From NCBI GenBank assembly GCA_020740775.1, contig JAHEWK010000048.1:1-64000 (forward strand): a DNA stretch of 64,000 nt, given 5' to 3'. The notes below the pieces were generated by a model. That model was not told where the DNA came from, did not search any database, and was given only the letters and a program-made list of their open reading frames with translations. This DNA comes from Ilyonectria destructans. Its lineage: Eukaryota > Ascomycota > Sordariomycetes > Hypocreales > Nectriaceae. Both the position numbers and the translations under genes were made by a program. Shown in pieces: positions 34,288 to 45,962 of the stretch (position 1 is the first letter of the stretch; the number at the start of each line of letters is the position of its first letter).

Positions 34288-35429
34288 GTTAATCTACACG
34301 CAATCTCACCGCAGGAGGAAGTTGCAACGGTTGCGCTGATGTCGATGCCTGACAACGAAAACGAGGAAGTAAAATTGGATGGTGCCTTTTGATCTTACCT
34401 ACTTGAGCTTTATAGTTAAAAGAATATTATGTCCTGCGGGTTTATCCAGGGGCCACCAATTGCTGTGAAATATATGAACGGAGCCTTCCTTTTGGGTTTG
34501 TAAGTCTGTAGGGAGGGTTCTGGCGACAAGGCTAAGTTTGCGTTAGACGATCGCGACAATTGTGTCTACGGTTATGTTTTCTAAACCCGATAAGAGGGAG
34601 ACTGTGACGCAATGATGTGTAAAGTATAGGAGGGGCAGACACGTTGATTCTAGGAGCATCTAACCTTTGACGGGACATTATACAAGACAACCACAATGTA
34701 GTAGGTAACCCATAGACCGATGAGGTCCACAATGCTAGCAGAGGATAGGGTAGCCTTAAGATTGTAGAGATTGAATGTGTATCTCAAGTCCATATTGAGC
34801 AGGGGGGAGTTCTCTCAAGGCCGTAGGGAGAGATGGAGACATGCTTAGGTTACTAACTATCCTGTCAGGTATGGCGAATCTAGGACCTCCAGGGTCCAGC
34901 TCAAGAAGAGGAGGCTGCAACTATCATGAAGAAGAAGCGTCGACAACTATACGATGGCTTGTCATGTACATCCAAGACCCCGCACAACTATGACAAACTC
35001 GCCCGCTACCGTCAACATCCGTTAGATCGTGACGACAGTGGGGTTGTGTCGATCGCGGAATATGATGTCATGCTTATTTGTAAACGATGGATGTTAAAAT
35101 ATGAATTAATTTCTTTCCAATAACGATGAGGTGTACTTTACAGAAGCGCTTGTCTATTATTTCAGCTATCATCTACTCGGTTAGGATTATCATCCCAACG
35201 TGATTTCATACGAGGCATTCTTTGTCTGCTCTCCTCAAGTGATCACCATAACTCATTCTAAGGTTGGAAACAAACAAGAGAAAGTTCATGCACATATGGT
35301 AGTCAAATCAATCAGTGGGCTGTATGCAAGTGACTCTTGAAATGAGGCACAAGGTGTGGTTGGATGAGTCGTGCTGCACGGAGCCGACCGTCCCACCTGC
35401 AGCGAACGTCGGCATTCGGCGTTAATAGT
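34288..35429. other. intergenic, 3' side of flbA
   Basis: No convincing reading frame. A short frame at 34926-35123 has no recognisable domain. Confidence 0.5.
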
Positions 35430-37623
35430 TCACTTTCGGTTGGACCGGCTCTGGCTGCGCTGAGGGCCTTGGGCGACAACGTCGGACTCGTAATTTCGCA
35501 GTTGCTGCTCGTACCTGGGGCTGCGAAGGAACTTGGGCACGGAATCCTGCAGATACTTTGTCAGCGCCCGTCGGCGTGGCGAGAAGGGGTTTAGTCAAAA
35601 CTTACACTAGCCATCAGCTTGAAAACCACGTTTTGGGCGTCCTCAAAGAGGGACGTCACTTCTTGGAGGGTGTCGGTCATGCCAACGTCCTGTCCAACGG
35701 CCTTAGTCATTCGGGTGGCAAGGTTGTTGCGGAGCTGGTGGTCAATGTTGAGCTCGCAAGGAGATCCGGGGGCCAGGAAAGCGTTGTAGATCCCGTACGC
35801 TTGGGCCATGATCTCCTCGACGCCGTCCATCGAGGTGCTGCTGGGGTTCTTCTGGGCTGCACGGGTCACGGCCTTGCAGCTGTGGACGAACTCATCCACA
35901 TCCTGGTAGAACGACAGGTTCTCCTCGCAGTGGGTATCGCGAAGGTTCTCGCGGAAGAGCAGGCGGAGTGCAGGGTCAGTGAGAATCTTGTCGAGTCGCG
36001 GAGTGTTGGAGTCACGGGTAATGCCGTTTCGCTGCGAAGGGGCACCGCCTTCGCTTTCCAAGGAACGTCCCCTCGAGCCAGTACCGTTGAGAAGATCCTT
36101 GCCGCGCTGCGAGATTTGGTAGATAGCATACTTGGTGGGCTGGAACACGTTGTAGCCAGGGTTCTGGGACATGTAAGCTCGATCTTGGGCGACAACCTCA
36201 ACCAGATCGTACTCGACGAAAAGAGCAACAATCTCAACAGTCTCGCGGCGATCGACAATAGTGGAGCAGTTCATTAGCCAGTCAGTAGCAGCCTTGCCAG
36301 TGAAGGTGTCGAGATACGACTTTCCGTTCACCTTACGCTCAGCAGCCATCTTAACACCGGCCAGGCCTTCCCTGTAATCGTCTAGCGAGTCCGAATCAGC
36401 GGCGTTGACCGTCGACTTGATGTTTCGGTCCTCAGAACCAACGAACCGGCGGAAAATGACCTCGATAGTACCCTGGTCCTGAAGCAGCTTATCCGTTTGG
36501 GCATCTCGCTCGAAGAGCACTAGCTGGGTCGCACCGAGGTTGGCCAGTTCTGTTACCTGCTTCTGCTGAATGCCGTTTCTCGAGCAGAACCTGTCCAGCA
36601 CAGCGACTCCTTTAGGCGTCAATTGCCAGACGGATCCCTTCATGTTGTACACCTGCTGGTACTTGCCGTCAGCAGCCTCAATAAAGCGGGCCTCAACGAA
36701 GCGCTGGCAGATAGAGCGGGCCATATCCTTAGCCATAGAGAAGGTAGTGGTTGTGGTGGTAGTGATAATGCGAGAAGGGTCCTTGGGATCGGGCATGCGG
36801 TTTGACTGAGAGAACTTGAGAGATCCAAGGTTGTTGATAGCATCCTCGGAGAGGAAGGTATACTCGACCTTGGTCAATCGGACGCGGTGGGCAGAAAGCG
36901 GCAACAGACTGACGACGAGAGTGGAAAAAAGATTCTCGAAGTCCTGTTGTGCAAACAAAGTCAGCCATCGCTCAGAAGAGAACGGGTACGGGAGCTGCGT
37001 TTCAGACGGTGGCGTCTCATGCCCGCGCGGAAGGCCGCAGAGCCACCGGCGCACAAAAAACGGCGAGGCAGATATAAGTATTGTAGAACCATGGTACATG
37101 CCCTTGTGAAAGGCCGGTCATCGTCCGTCATGCGCAACAAGCGCGAAGATGTTTGATGCATCTTGTTTGCCGTGGCGGGAGGAGCCTTGATGGGAGGAGG
37201 TTGGTTTGGGTCTGTGGTCGCGTAGGGCTGGGACAGCGGGTGGTTCGCCGTGGGCGCCTGGGATGCGAGGGCGCTGTCCAGGTTGGAGCTGGACAAGAGG
37301 GATTGGTTCGAGGCGCTTTTGAAGCGGTACTTCCTGTCCGGGCTGGAGGGCTCAGAGCTGGGGTTGCAGCTGGGCAGAAGGGAGAGTCTCGAAAGGGTGC
37401 TGTTGAATTGCCGGTAGCGGATCGAGGGCTCCGAGATGGTCGCGATGGCGTTCTGGGTTCTGTCCAAGGCAGCCGTGGCGAGAGCGAAGATGCTGGTCGA
37501 CGATCGCTGGTTGAGTGTCGAGACGGAGACGGTATGGCGGTGGGAGTGGGGGTAGGCTGGAGCAGCAGCGGTGGTGGCTCCTACAGTACGAAAGACACTT
37601 TCTTGGGACCCTCGCACCCTCAT
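35430..37623 (-). CDS. flbA: FlbA homologue: DEP-DEP-RGS regulator of G-protein signalling
   Basis: Exons are 37623-37102, 36943-35606 and 35546-35430, giving 658 aa. A Ser/Pro-rich N-terminus (1-160) ends at TSSRLLRMTDDDRPFT. A first DEP-type region covers about 175-290 (HRVRLTKVEYTFLSEDAI, PKDPSRI, VWQLTPKG), a second DEP about 380-455 (SYLDTFTGKAATDWLM) and the RGS domain about 488-650 (LRLLFRENLRDTHCEENL, DSVPKFLRSP). FlbA in Aspergillus stimulates GTP hydrolysis by the G-alpha FadA and permits asexual development. The last intron is GTAAGT...CTGCAG. The first (37101-36944) fits only a GC donor (GCATGT) in phase. Start 37623 is the first ATG in frame. No internal stops; a conserved host gene. 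An additional upstream exon cannot be excluded. Confidence 0.9.
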
Positions 37624-38605
37624 CGCGCTTCGCCACTTCAATTTGCCTGTGCCACTTTAATGTCCCTAGCATCCCAACTCAGTCCATCTCCATACACCAG
37701 CCAACGTCTTGGACATGAAGCCACCCTCACCCTCACTCTCACTCTCCATCCTATCCTCATTCATTTACTCTCAGCTAAGAAGGTCTATTCGAATTTGTAC
37801 AGATATCATTGCGATTGTGCCTTGGTGGCACGGCTATCGCTGTAGGGTAGCTAGGGTTAATGTGATTGTACCTTCCATGCTTATGGACCTTCAAAAGCGA
37901 GCCACGCCCATTCTTTTTCCACCTTCAACTAGGTGGCGGGCGCACATCGCCCGGATTTACTATGCCTGGTGCCATCAAGCCCTGCATGAAGATCAATCTT
38001 GAGAATTGAACATCGACAAGGTAGATACATCTTCCTTCATTGGCAGGATATGACCAACTAAAATCTACCGCCTCTGCCTACAGTGCTCCCCGAGAGATAG
38101 GTCTGACGTCATAATGACTGATAGCTGGTGGCTGGTGGCTGGTGGCTGGTGGTAGGTGGTAGCAAACGTCCTTACCAGAGATAATACTTGTTGACAGCAA
38201 CAGGAGACCGGTCCCTACGGGCCCGCCAAGGCCTTTCGGAACGAAGCTTACGGCATGGCTTGGAGGGCACATTGGGCGTTAAGTGATCCGAGCGTTGGGA
38301 ACAAAGAAAGAAAGAAAGAAAAGAAAGAAAGACGGTGTTTGAGGTTCTGCGAATACAAGCTGGTGGCAGAACTGAGAGTTCCCCTTTAACTTCAGGATCA
38401 AGATTAAACTTTGATGTCCTACGATTAAGGTTCAAAGTCCTAGACGGGGATCACTTGGAGATATAAGTAATAAAGCCCCAATCATTCAGCATCCCTGCGC
38501 AAACCAACAACAACAAGCGCTGTCGTGTCACAATCCAGTGTCTTTCTAACCTTTCGCGTAGATTGAATCCAGTATTCCGCCATTGCGAAGACTTATAATG
38601 ATTCC
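37624..38605. other. flbA upstream region with simple repeats
   Basis: A CT-rich tract (GA-rich on the flbA strand) lies at about 37722-37756, a TGGCTGG array at 38124-38160 and an AAAG/GAAA microsatellite at about 38300-38332. No gene is supported. Distal flbA promoter elements may lie here, but none was identified. Confidence 0.5.
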
Positions 38606-39385
38606 ATGGCACCGATAGATTACTCGAAATGGGACAACATAGACACAGATTCCGAGCCAGAGATGCCGTCTGCAACCCCGCCACCTGCTTCAGTCTCCTG
38701 GCACTCGTCTGCATCCACTTCGACGGCAACACACGGCGCTTCGGGGCCTATCTAAGCCATCATCGTCCGGTGCGACGTGGAGAAAATCAGATACCCACCT
38801 TGGTCCGCCACCACAATACCCGCAGACCATCCCGTTTTCTCGCATGCCATTCCTCCCGTCCCAGGGCTCATTGAGGTGCCGCTGGTCCTCCACCGCGTTG
38901 GCACTCGGTCCGCCAACCGTGCCGACCTCGACAAACAGATCGCCACGTATCTCAACATCAACCCCGACTCGGGCTTCGCGCCTCCGGCGTGGCAGTTACA
39001 TGTCGGCACCATCGTGGCCGCGCGCAAGGACAGGAAGCGTTATTACCGCACCATCTTGAGGGCGTGTGGATGTACTGCGACCACATTCTGGACCTCTTCG
39101 GTGAGGGAGAAGGTGCGCCCAGATGGCTGTATAATCGGCAGGCCTTTGAAGAGTGGTGGGTAGGTTACTCCGTATTGCGAGGAACAGAAGGAGTTTCGGC
39201 CCGGAAACGGCGGGGAGGAGGATCCGGACGATTGGCGGGCGGTAAGGTCGCCGGTGCCCTCGCCGGGGCCTAAGCTAGGGCGGGAGCACGAACGGGAGCA
39301 GGAGCAAGAGTCGCCCGTGCCGGTGCCCGAGGTCGTGCTGGAGCTGGACTTGAAGCTGGGGCTGCGGCTGTCCTGCTGTGGTAGG
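38606..39385 (+). pseudogene. uncharacterised fungal gene (MAPIDYSKWDNIDTDSE type), broken
   Basis: ATG 38606 starts MAPIDYSKWDNIDTDSE, an N-terminus I associate with fungal proteins, some carrying MYND fingers. After 49 codons a TAA (fits CAA-to-TAA) interrupts it. The same frame then continues with RVGTRSANRADLDKQIATYLNI in pieces and VGTIVAARKDRK. The family-like sequence then changes frame near 39035 (HLEGVWMYCDHILDLFG) and again near 39165 (EEQKEFRPGNGGEEDPDDW). One nonsense plus two frameshifts make it a pseudogene. Function of the family is unknown to me. Confidence 0.6.
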
Positions 39386-40107
39386 GGAGCTTCTAGGCTA
39401 CAATCACCAACGATATAAGGATATTATTGATGCTAATGGAATGCATACGAAATGGTAGGGAATAGCTTCAAATTGAGCAGGTGGATCAGATTGACGGTAC
39501 ATCAATGCCTGACAAAGTGACCTTCTTCGACTCCCTTGTCGGTAGGTCCGCGCTATCTAAACTTATGCCTCATAAAGTACCGTACCGTATAACAGCCAGA
39601 AATCGTGAGGATGCACAGGTTACTTTAGCGACAAATTGGGTTTAAGAAGAACGCTAGAATTCGGCGAATTGGGGAGTAGATCGGCACTTCTGCCGTTAGG
39701 TCCCAGCTGAGGTCTCCACATGTAATCTCCACATGTAATCAGCTGGCTGCGTGCATATTGTTCTTGACCGAGAGGGTTTTGAGTGTTCCTGCCGACTTAT
39801 CCGAGAAACCTATCTAAACACAACCTAAAGAAGCAGCTTCAATTACCGGAAGTGTCGGTCAGAGCTGATCGGCGCACTCGTACCTACTAGATTGGTGCAG
39901 GTCCGCGAGCCAGCACACGGTATTCTGTTTCTAGCTAAGCAGAGCTAGTGGTGTCATCACGGCGACTGCAAACATCTACAGAGTAGCTCCGACGCTATTG
40001 CGAACCATGAGTCTGTTGGCAGCCAGATTAATCATAGCAAGACGTATATTTTCAAGCTGCCGGCCTAAGATAATCTAGTCAGTTGAGCCGGGCCTGGAGC
40101 GGTAGTT
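39386..40107. other. intergenic upstream of carbonic anhydrase
   Basis: No coding frame recognised; only promoter sequence is expected near its right end. Confidence 0.5.
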
Positions 40108-40115
40108 TATATAAA
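40108..40115 (+). promoter_or_regulatory. TATA box of the carbonic anhydrase gene
   Basis: TATATAAA lies 119 bp upstream of the ATG at 40234 and is the only good TATA motif there. Confidence 0.5.
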
Positions 40116-40233
40116 GGGCTGGCTGATAGCACAACCCATCCGCTTCTAGGACCTCTTTCACTTCACAAACGGCGAGGTATTTGCTGGCTCTTCGCATGAT
40201 TGTATTACCCATACTGTCTCTGTCTTCTTCAAC

Positions 40234-41179
40234 ATGGTCCAATTCACCTCCACTGCAGCCTCGCTTCTCGCCTTGGCTGGTGCTGCCGTCGCGGCTTGTA
40301 ATTATGGGACGAGCTTCTTCCCTCGCGAGGCCAATGTCCCCGTTGGTACCTTTGGCTACACAGGACTGAACGGACCATTGAACTGGTACGGCCTCAACAA
40401 GACTGCCAACAAGCTCTGCGCCAAGGGTCGCAACCAGTCCCCCATCAATCTCAACGCGTCTATCCCCGTGTCACCAGGCAAGGTTGCTGCCTTCAAGGTG
40501 GACAACTACCCCCATGGCTCTAAATTCGAAAATCTGGGTACCACAGTAGAAGTGCCGGCTAACGGCACGCTCACTGCTGGCGGTAGGACTTATAGTCTGG
40601 CCCAGTTCCACTTCCACACCCCTAGCGAACACCGCTTTGAACTTGAGTACTTCCCAATGGAGGCACACTTTGTCTTCCAGGCAAAAGGCAAGCCCTATAC
40701 CTTGACCAAAGCGGTCCTGATCCTCTTCCATCTTTGGCATTGCTGACAGGTCCTAACAGATAAGTCTATTGCAGTCGTGGCCTTCCCAATCGCCCTAGGA
40801 CTTGCCGACCCTCTGCTGGCATCCGTCTTTGCCTACGTCAGCGGTGCTGCGACGCCAGGCCAGGCTACCCTCACAGGGCCCCTGATATTTACTGGTCTGG
40901 AACATCATTTGACATCGAACCCCATCTACCAGTATGAATAAAACCAGCCCCTAGACCTACATACAGACAGCAAATCTAACTCGACATAGTTACTCTGGCT
41001 CTCTTACCACTCCTCCCTGCTCAGAATCTGTCGAGTGGATAATCAGCACCAAACCGCTTCATATCGACGAATTCACTTATAATAAGGTGAAGAGCGTGGT
41101 AAATTTCAATTCGCGATATACACAGAATACTCTCGGCGGCATCAATCTCCTACAGAACATCGCTTCAGAGCTTGCCTAG
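40234..41179 (+). CDS. secreted alpha-carbonic anhydrase, three exons
   Basis: Exons are 40234-40687, 40760-40931 and 40990-41179, giving 271 aa. Residues 1-20 form a signal peptide with an AVA-type cleavage site. Zinc-binding histidines are in QFHFHTP (H126, H128) and EAHFVFQA (H145). The conserved QSPINL (68-73), SEHRF and SLTTPPCSE motifs identify the alpha class, with Cys22/Cys62/TTPPC available for disulfides. The enzyme hydrates CO2 to bicarbonate outside the cell or in the wall. Intron 1 uses a GC donor (AAAG|GCAAGC...AACAG); reading through gives a stop, whereas splicing restores GLADP and the rest of the domain. Intron 2 is GTATGA...ATAG. It is intact and a conserved type of host gene. 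Confidence 0.9.
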
Positions 41180-41989
41180 TCCCAGCATTGTCTCGGGGGC
41201 AAGTACGGAACCTCCGATATTATAAATTAATGTACTTGACTGTTATTTAGATCTGCATTAATGGGGTTATCTACCTTTGGGGCTGCATTCTTCAGCAGAG
41301 CGAACATTTTATTGAAACGCTAAATGATGCTAGCGAGATCAAGAAAGAGTTATTTTACGTATGAAGGCCGAGGTAGTAGAAATGTGCATTATTATTCATA
41401 GACTAGAAGTTTTTTATTCAGAGTTCCCAAATAATCACCGTGCTATCAAATTCTGGAACTGGGCTGGGGCCCTTCGTTAATATAGTCACTAGTGGAAAAC
41501 CCTTTACAGCACAATCCGTGACTGGAATGAACTCCCGTGAGTCTCACATTAAGAACCAAGACGAACGTTATGCTCCTCAATGGCCACATCTAAAACAGAA
41601 GCTATACATCCCCTTCTTAGACCACCGGGCAAAGCAAGATATAGTCACATCGGCGTGGTTCGGTATCAAGGCGCCGCCGTTATTTCGAGACCTACATCCC
41701 GAAATCCCTTAGCCCTTCCCCTTCTCCTATTGTTTCTGGCGGGCCTACTTACGGCGTCACATTGTAAAGCGCCGAGTGACAAAACAATCGTGTCATTCTT
41801 AAAACAGAAGGAGGCTTTATTACTAGCATAATTTTGCCTATTTTAATAATAGATTTGTTTAACATTACAAACTTAGAGAACGTCGGCCATTTAGTTTAGT
41901 CTGAGTACTGGAGAACTGGAGAGGAACGATCTAAAAGGAAACGGTATTGCACCTAATGTGCACAGAGCTTCCTGGACCCCCGCCACTAA
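41180..41989. other. intergenic; no supported gene
   Basis: A 90-codon plus-strand frame (41440-41712) shows no recognisable domain. The rest is AT-rich with frequent stops. Confidence 0.4.
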
Positions 41990-43710
41990 ATGCCAACACA
42001 AACAAAGCGTCCCATAATCTTCGTTGCTCACAGCATTGGCGGCCTGGTCTGTGAAAATGTAAGTATGCTGCTGTCTTCTGCCGGCACCAGTCTCATCGAA
42101 CACGCAGCCCCTATTTTAGCGCTGGCTGTCGGATGGAGGCCTTTGAGGAGCGAAAGCAGGACTCAGGATGCATTTACTTCCTTATATGTGCTCTCCTCAC
42201 TAGCCAACAGTGAGAAAGCCATGCTGCTGTTTTTGTCGGGTCGTGACAGCGTGTCTAGAGACATACAAGCCAAATTTGCTTCTTTCGGGCATATTTCGAT
42301 GGCCTGCCAACCAGCACAATCCGACATCGCAACTTTCATCGACCGAGTTGTCAACAGCCGGCTGGAAGACCACGTTCTGACAGTGGGGGACCAGTGCCTC
42401 ATCGACGAAACCAAGACATCACTAACAGATGGCGCACAAGGGATGTAAGTTACCTTCGCCGGATGATGGCTTATCTGCCCTTGCTCACTCTCCTCAGGTT
42501 CCTTTGGGTTGTCTTCCAGGTAGACGAAATTTGTTTACAGTCTCGAGATAAAGACATCCGCGAAACCCTCCGTAACCTTCCAGAAGACTTAAAGGAAACA
42601 TTTTATCGTGTTCTCAAGCGCACGATCTCTCGCAAACATGATGAATTCATTCGCAAGACCTTGGCGTGGGTCGCAGTCACGAAGCAACCCCTGACCAAGG
42701 ACCAGCTTAGTGACGCACTTTCAGTCGAGATTGGGTAGCAGTATTCGCAACCGGAGAAGCGCATCAATGATCTAGACCGTATCATCACGCGCTGCGGGAA
42801 CTTCCTTCAAGTCGACGAAGATCTTGAGATCGTCCAATTCGCTCACCATACGATTCGTGAATTCCTCCTTGAGGAGAACATGCAACCACCTATATAGGGG
42901 TTTCCTATTGAAATGCAAGATGCTGATCATTACGCAGGCGAGATTTGTATCACATATCTCCACTGGAATGATTTCAACACCACAGTGGCCAAACGAGCCC
43001 AGAAGACACGTATTGTTCCGCCTATGGCCATTGCCAAGTCAGTGGTATCGCCTGCTGGAAATTCATCGCTGCTTCCTCGTCTCATCGCAGCAACGATCTG
43101 GCCGGCTGAAACAACAGCGAAAGAAATGGATATGATAGCACATCTCGCTACATTTAGAAGAGCTAACGAAGCTACGTCACTGGAACGACTCCAGAAAACC
43201 CATGCCTTCCTCGAGTACGCTTGCCAATTCTGGATTTATCACACATCCAGCTTTCTGAGACAACAGTCGCAGACTTGGGACCTGTGGGGAAAAAAGGTTG
43301 TAGAAGGACATGATCTTGTCTTTACCCGTGGAGCAAGCAAGGTTCTGGTGTTGTTGATATCATGCTAGATTGGGGTTATCGGACCCGACATTTTCCTCTT
43401 ATGAGCGTTGTTTCCAACCACGTTGGACTGCTGCGTCAATCGTGGGGGATCCTTGTTCAACGCGCATCCAAAGAGGGTGACTCAAAAATGCTGGATTTTC
43501 TCCTTCGAGGCGAGGTTTCTAGTGCTGCCAAACAAAACGCATTGGGAGCAGCTGCAGGAGGCGGACATCTAGATGTGGTAGACAGACTGCTGGCTAAAGG
43601 AGCTAAAGTCAATGCTGCTGCTGCTGATGGTGGCCGTACTGCTCTTTAAGCAGCCGCAGAAGACGGACACCTAGATGTGGTGGAGAAGTTAGAAGCTGCT
43701 AAATTCTTTT
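41990..43710 (+). pseudogene. esterase/lipase-NACHT-ankyrin NLR-type gene, broken
   Basis: ATG 41990 starts just before IIFVAHSIGGLVCEN, the nucleophile elbow (GHSxGG-type) of the serine-esterase domain used as an NLR effector in fungi. The text then jumps to post-NACHT sequence (SRDSVSRDIQAKF, FLWVVFQVDEIC, LPEDLKETFYRVLKR), so the P-loop part of NACHT is deleted. An intact GT-AG intron (42445-42497) joins GAQGM and FLW. TAGs at 42736-42738 and about 42896 and a frameshift near 43360 follow. At the end are ankyrin repeats (GGGHLDVVDRLLAKGAKVN, EDGHLDVVEKL) with a further stop at about 43647. The domain order matches fungal NLR proteins, but the gene is non-functional. Confidence 0.75.
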
Positions 43711-44204
43711 AATGATGGGACTCATTACTACGTCGATGCATTATCGCTACATCAATCTCGCTATTTGTACAAGACTAACGTGGCAGTGACAGTAAATTAG
43801 CTTTATATCGACGGTTAACTACGGGCCTTAACAACAGTGTCGTGATCAATTCTTCAATAGCGAACAGCGTTGAGTTCTCCAGTACTCAGCAGTTCCTTCT
43901 GCCCTCATAAGACAGTGCCATGTATTCTCATAGCGTGATTCTGACGTGTGCGTTTCAGGGCCTTTAACTAGGTACCATCATACAGTATGGGTTCAGCTGC
44001 TTCTAACAACCACCAACTCTTGTTTACCCACACGTAACGGCACACTCTCACGAATTTTGCTGTGTTGTTAAGCGAATGGATGGAATTCATTTAGGCTAGG
44101 AAATAAAATAAAAGGAGGGATGGCAGGCTCCAACCATCCTATGCTACCCCTTCGCGCGAACACAACAAAGTCAAGCACCTATTGAGTCTGCGTACGTGCT
44201 CATC
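43711..44204. other. intergenic; no gene seen
   Basis: Stops in all frames; no repeat structure recognised. Confidence 0.5.
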
Positions 44205-44513
44205 CTATCGCTTCTTCCGCTTCTTCTTCGTTTGCTCCCCTCGCGTCTCGCCACTGTCACCATTCTCCTTCTGAACTCTCCTCTTTCTTTTCTTGATAGT
44301 TGTGCGGTACTGGTCTTCATCATCAGAACCTTCTGAGGGCTGATAATCGTTCTCCTCGTTAACATCCCGTACTCTCTCACTACATAACATCGGGTGGCCT
44401 CGGAAAATGCAAGTAGAGCAAGCGCCATGGAAATTATCCTGGAGTTTTCTGCACCCACCAGGAAGAGAATCACCCCAAAAAAGGCATTGTTCGCACTTCT
44501 CAAGGAAATCCAT
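44205..44513 (-). CDS. small Cys-rich basic protein (DUF3716-like)
   Basis: ATG 44513 to a stop at 44205 encodes 102 aa. The first 45 residues have regularly spaced cysteines (CEQC...C...GACSTC...C), resembling the small zinc-binding DUF3716 domain of fungi. The second half is acidic, then very basic (KKRKRR, KKKRKKR), suggesting nuclear localisation. No neighbour suggests a role. It may be the end of a larger, degraded gene, since relatives carrying this domain are often longer. Confidence 0.45.
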   Translation of the reverse strand: MDFLEKCEQCLFWGDSLPGGCRKLQDNFHGACSTCIFRGHPMLCSERVRDVNEENDYQPSEGSDDEDQYRTTIKKRKRRVQKENGDSGETRGEQTKKKRKKR

Positions 44514-45210
44514 TGTGACGGGACAGGAGCACGAACGAGGTCGAGTGCGACTTGGGCAAAATGATTGTTTACAAGGAGAGAAAGAGATTCCTAAGGAAAG
44601 CTCTGACTTAAGCTATTTACACAATATTCATAAAGTGAAAATATTCATAAAGTATGAAAGTCACATGATCGTTCCCTCACAGTTTCACAGAACAGTGGCC
44701 CACAACACACTCGTGCTTCACCGACTTTCACCTCCGGAGTGCGCTGCAAGGCCATCGAAATTAATATGCTCCGTCTACTAACAGTAGATCAAGTCCACTG
44801 ATGGAACCGTGACTGCCGGGCAAGCGTAGCAGCGAGGCCAACCCCGCTGCTCTCGAGGTGGGGCGGCGATGGAGTTCCTAGCCTGTGTTCGACTGCTTCG
44901 GCGTACGCAGTCAAGCAACATGTGAGTTTTCTAGCCACAAACACGCCATTTGACGTAGCGATTATTATGCTAATCGATATTAAAGGCGCCGAGGAAGCCA
45001 TACTGACCAGGAGGATGTTGCCGGATTTTTTTTGTCACGCCAAGCCTTACCCGTCGCCATAGGGAGGGTCCGTATTGGGCTTATCTTTAGAAGTGGCTTA
45101 CGTTGGCAGGAGGATATCACCAAAGTTGCTCGTTCTAATTAGACAAAAGTATACACTCGTCCAATGACGGACTGGCATTGAATAGTTTCGAAGGAAGCGG
45201 TGGGCCCAAT

Positions 45211-45242
<32 letters not shown>

Positions 45243-45691
45243 TGTATTTAACGCCAAGGGAGCGCGAGGCGCTCCAGCCTCCTTAAGGGCATGTGGCGTG
45301 CAAGAGACTATCTAGCTATTCCGGCCCTCGGTATGTATAAGGCAGCTGCACTTTCAGAGAGGCTGGTTCAGCAGCAGCCTACATTCCTCCACCTTAGCTG
45401 TGCTGTAGTCTACCTATTGCCTTTAAACACTAGATATCTTGCACATCAAGCCTTCTACTGGAAAAACCCATTGCTGGGAGAAAAACCAGTAGTCGGTAAG
45501 TGTCTTGTATTTTCCCTCCTCCATTTGAGGGATCCATACAGGAGAGGCAAACCGGTCGCGGTTTGCGCAAAAGAGCCTTGAGGAACGAAGCTGGCTATGG
45601 CTGGTTTCGGGTTCCTTCATCACCTCTGATCATATATTCCAGGTTCGAATCTTGGGTGTTGTGAAATGGTTTACAGTGCTGTGAAGGTGCA
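44514..45691. other. intergenic with GA microsatellite
   Basis: A (GA)n run lies at 45216-45242 and a GGAGCGC-GAG-GCGCTCC hairpin near 45259-45275. Short frames at 44789-45001 (minus) and 45291-45581 (plus) have no recognisable domain. Confidence 0.45.
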
Positions 45692-45703
45692 TGGAGACTA
45701 TGG
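45692..45703. repeat. LINE target-site duplication, 3' side
   Basis: TGGAGACTATGG, identical to 51155-51166 on the other side of the LINE. Confidence 0.85.
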
Positions 45704-45962
45704 ATGGATGGATTTTATTTCGCCCGGGGGGACACACCCCAGAGGGCCTTTGCGCTAAGCTATTTTCGTTTCGTACGGTTCTTCCATAATCACCCGAAGC
45801 CCCACAATTTCACTTTACTGACTGTTCCAATCTGATGTATATGCAGTGACAGGCCTGCTTGAAGGCCAATTTCTCCAAGTGTTCAGCATCCTATCCTCAG
45901 CAGCTGAAGCACGGTCTGCCAAAATGAGACTGTATGATGTTAGTAGGATTCAATCTGAATAG

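Noticed and set aside
35558..36277. 239-codon plus-strand frame opposite flbA
   Set aside because: Antisense of the conserved DEP/RGS coding exon.
45640..45660. Second B-box-like GGTTCGAATC near 45645
   Set aside because: No convincing A box or stem structure upstream; chance match is likely.
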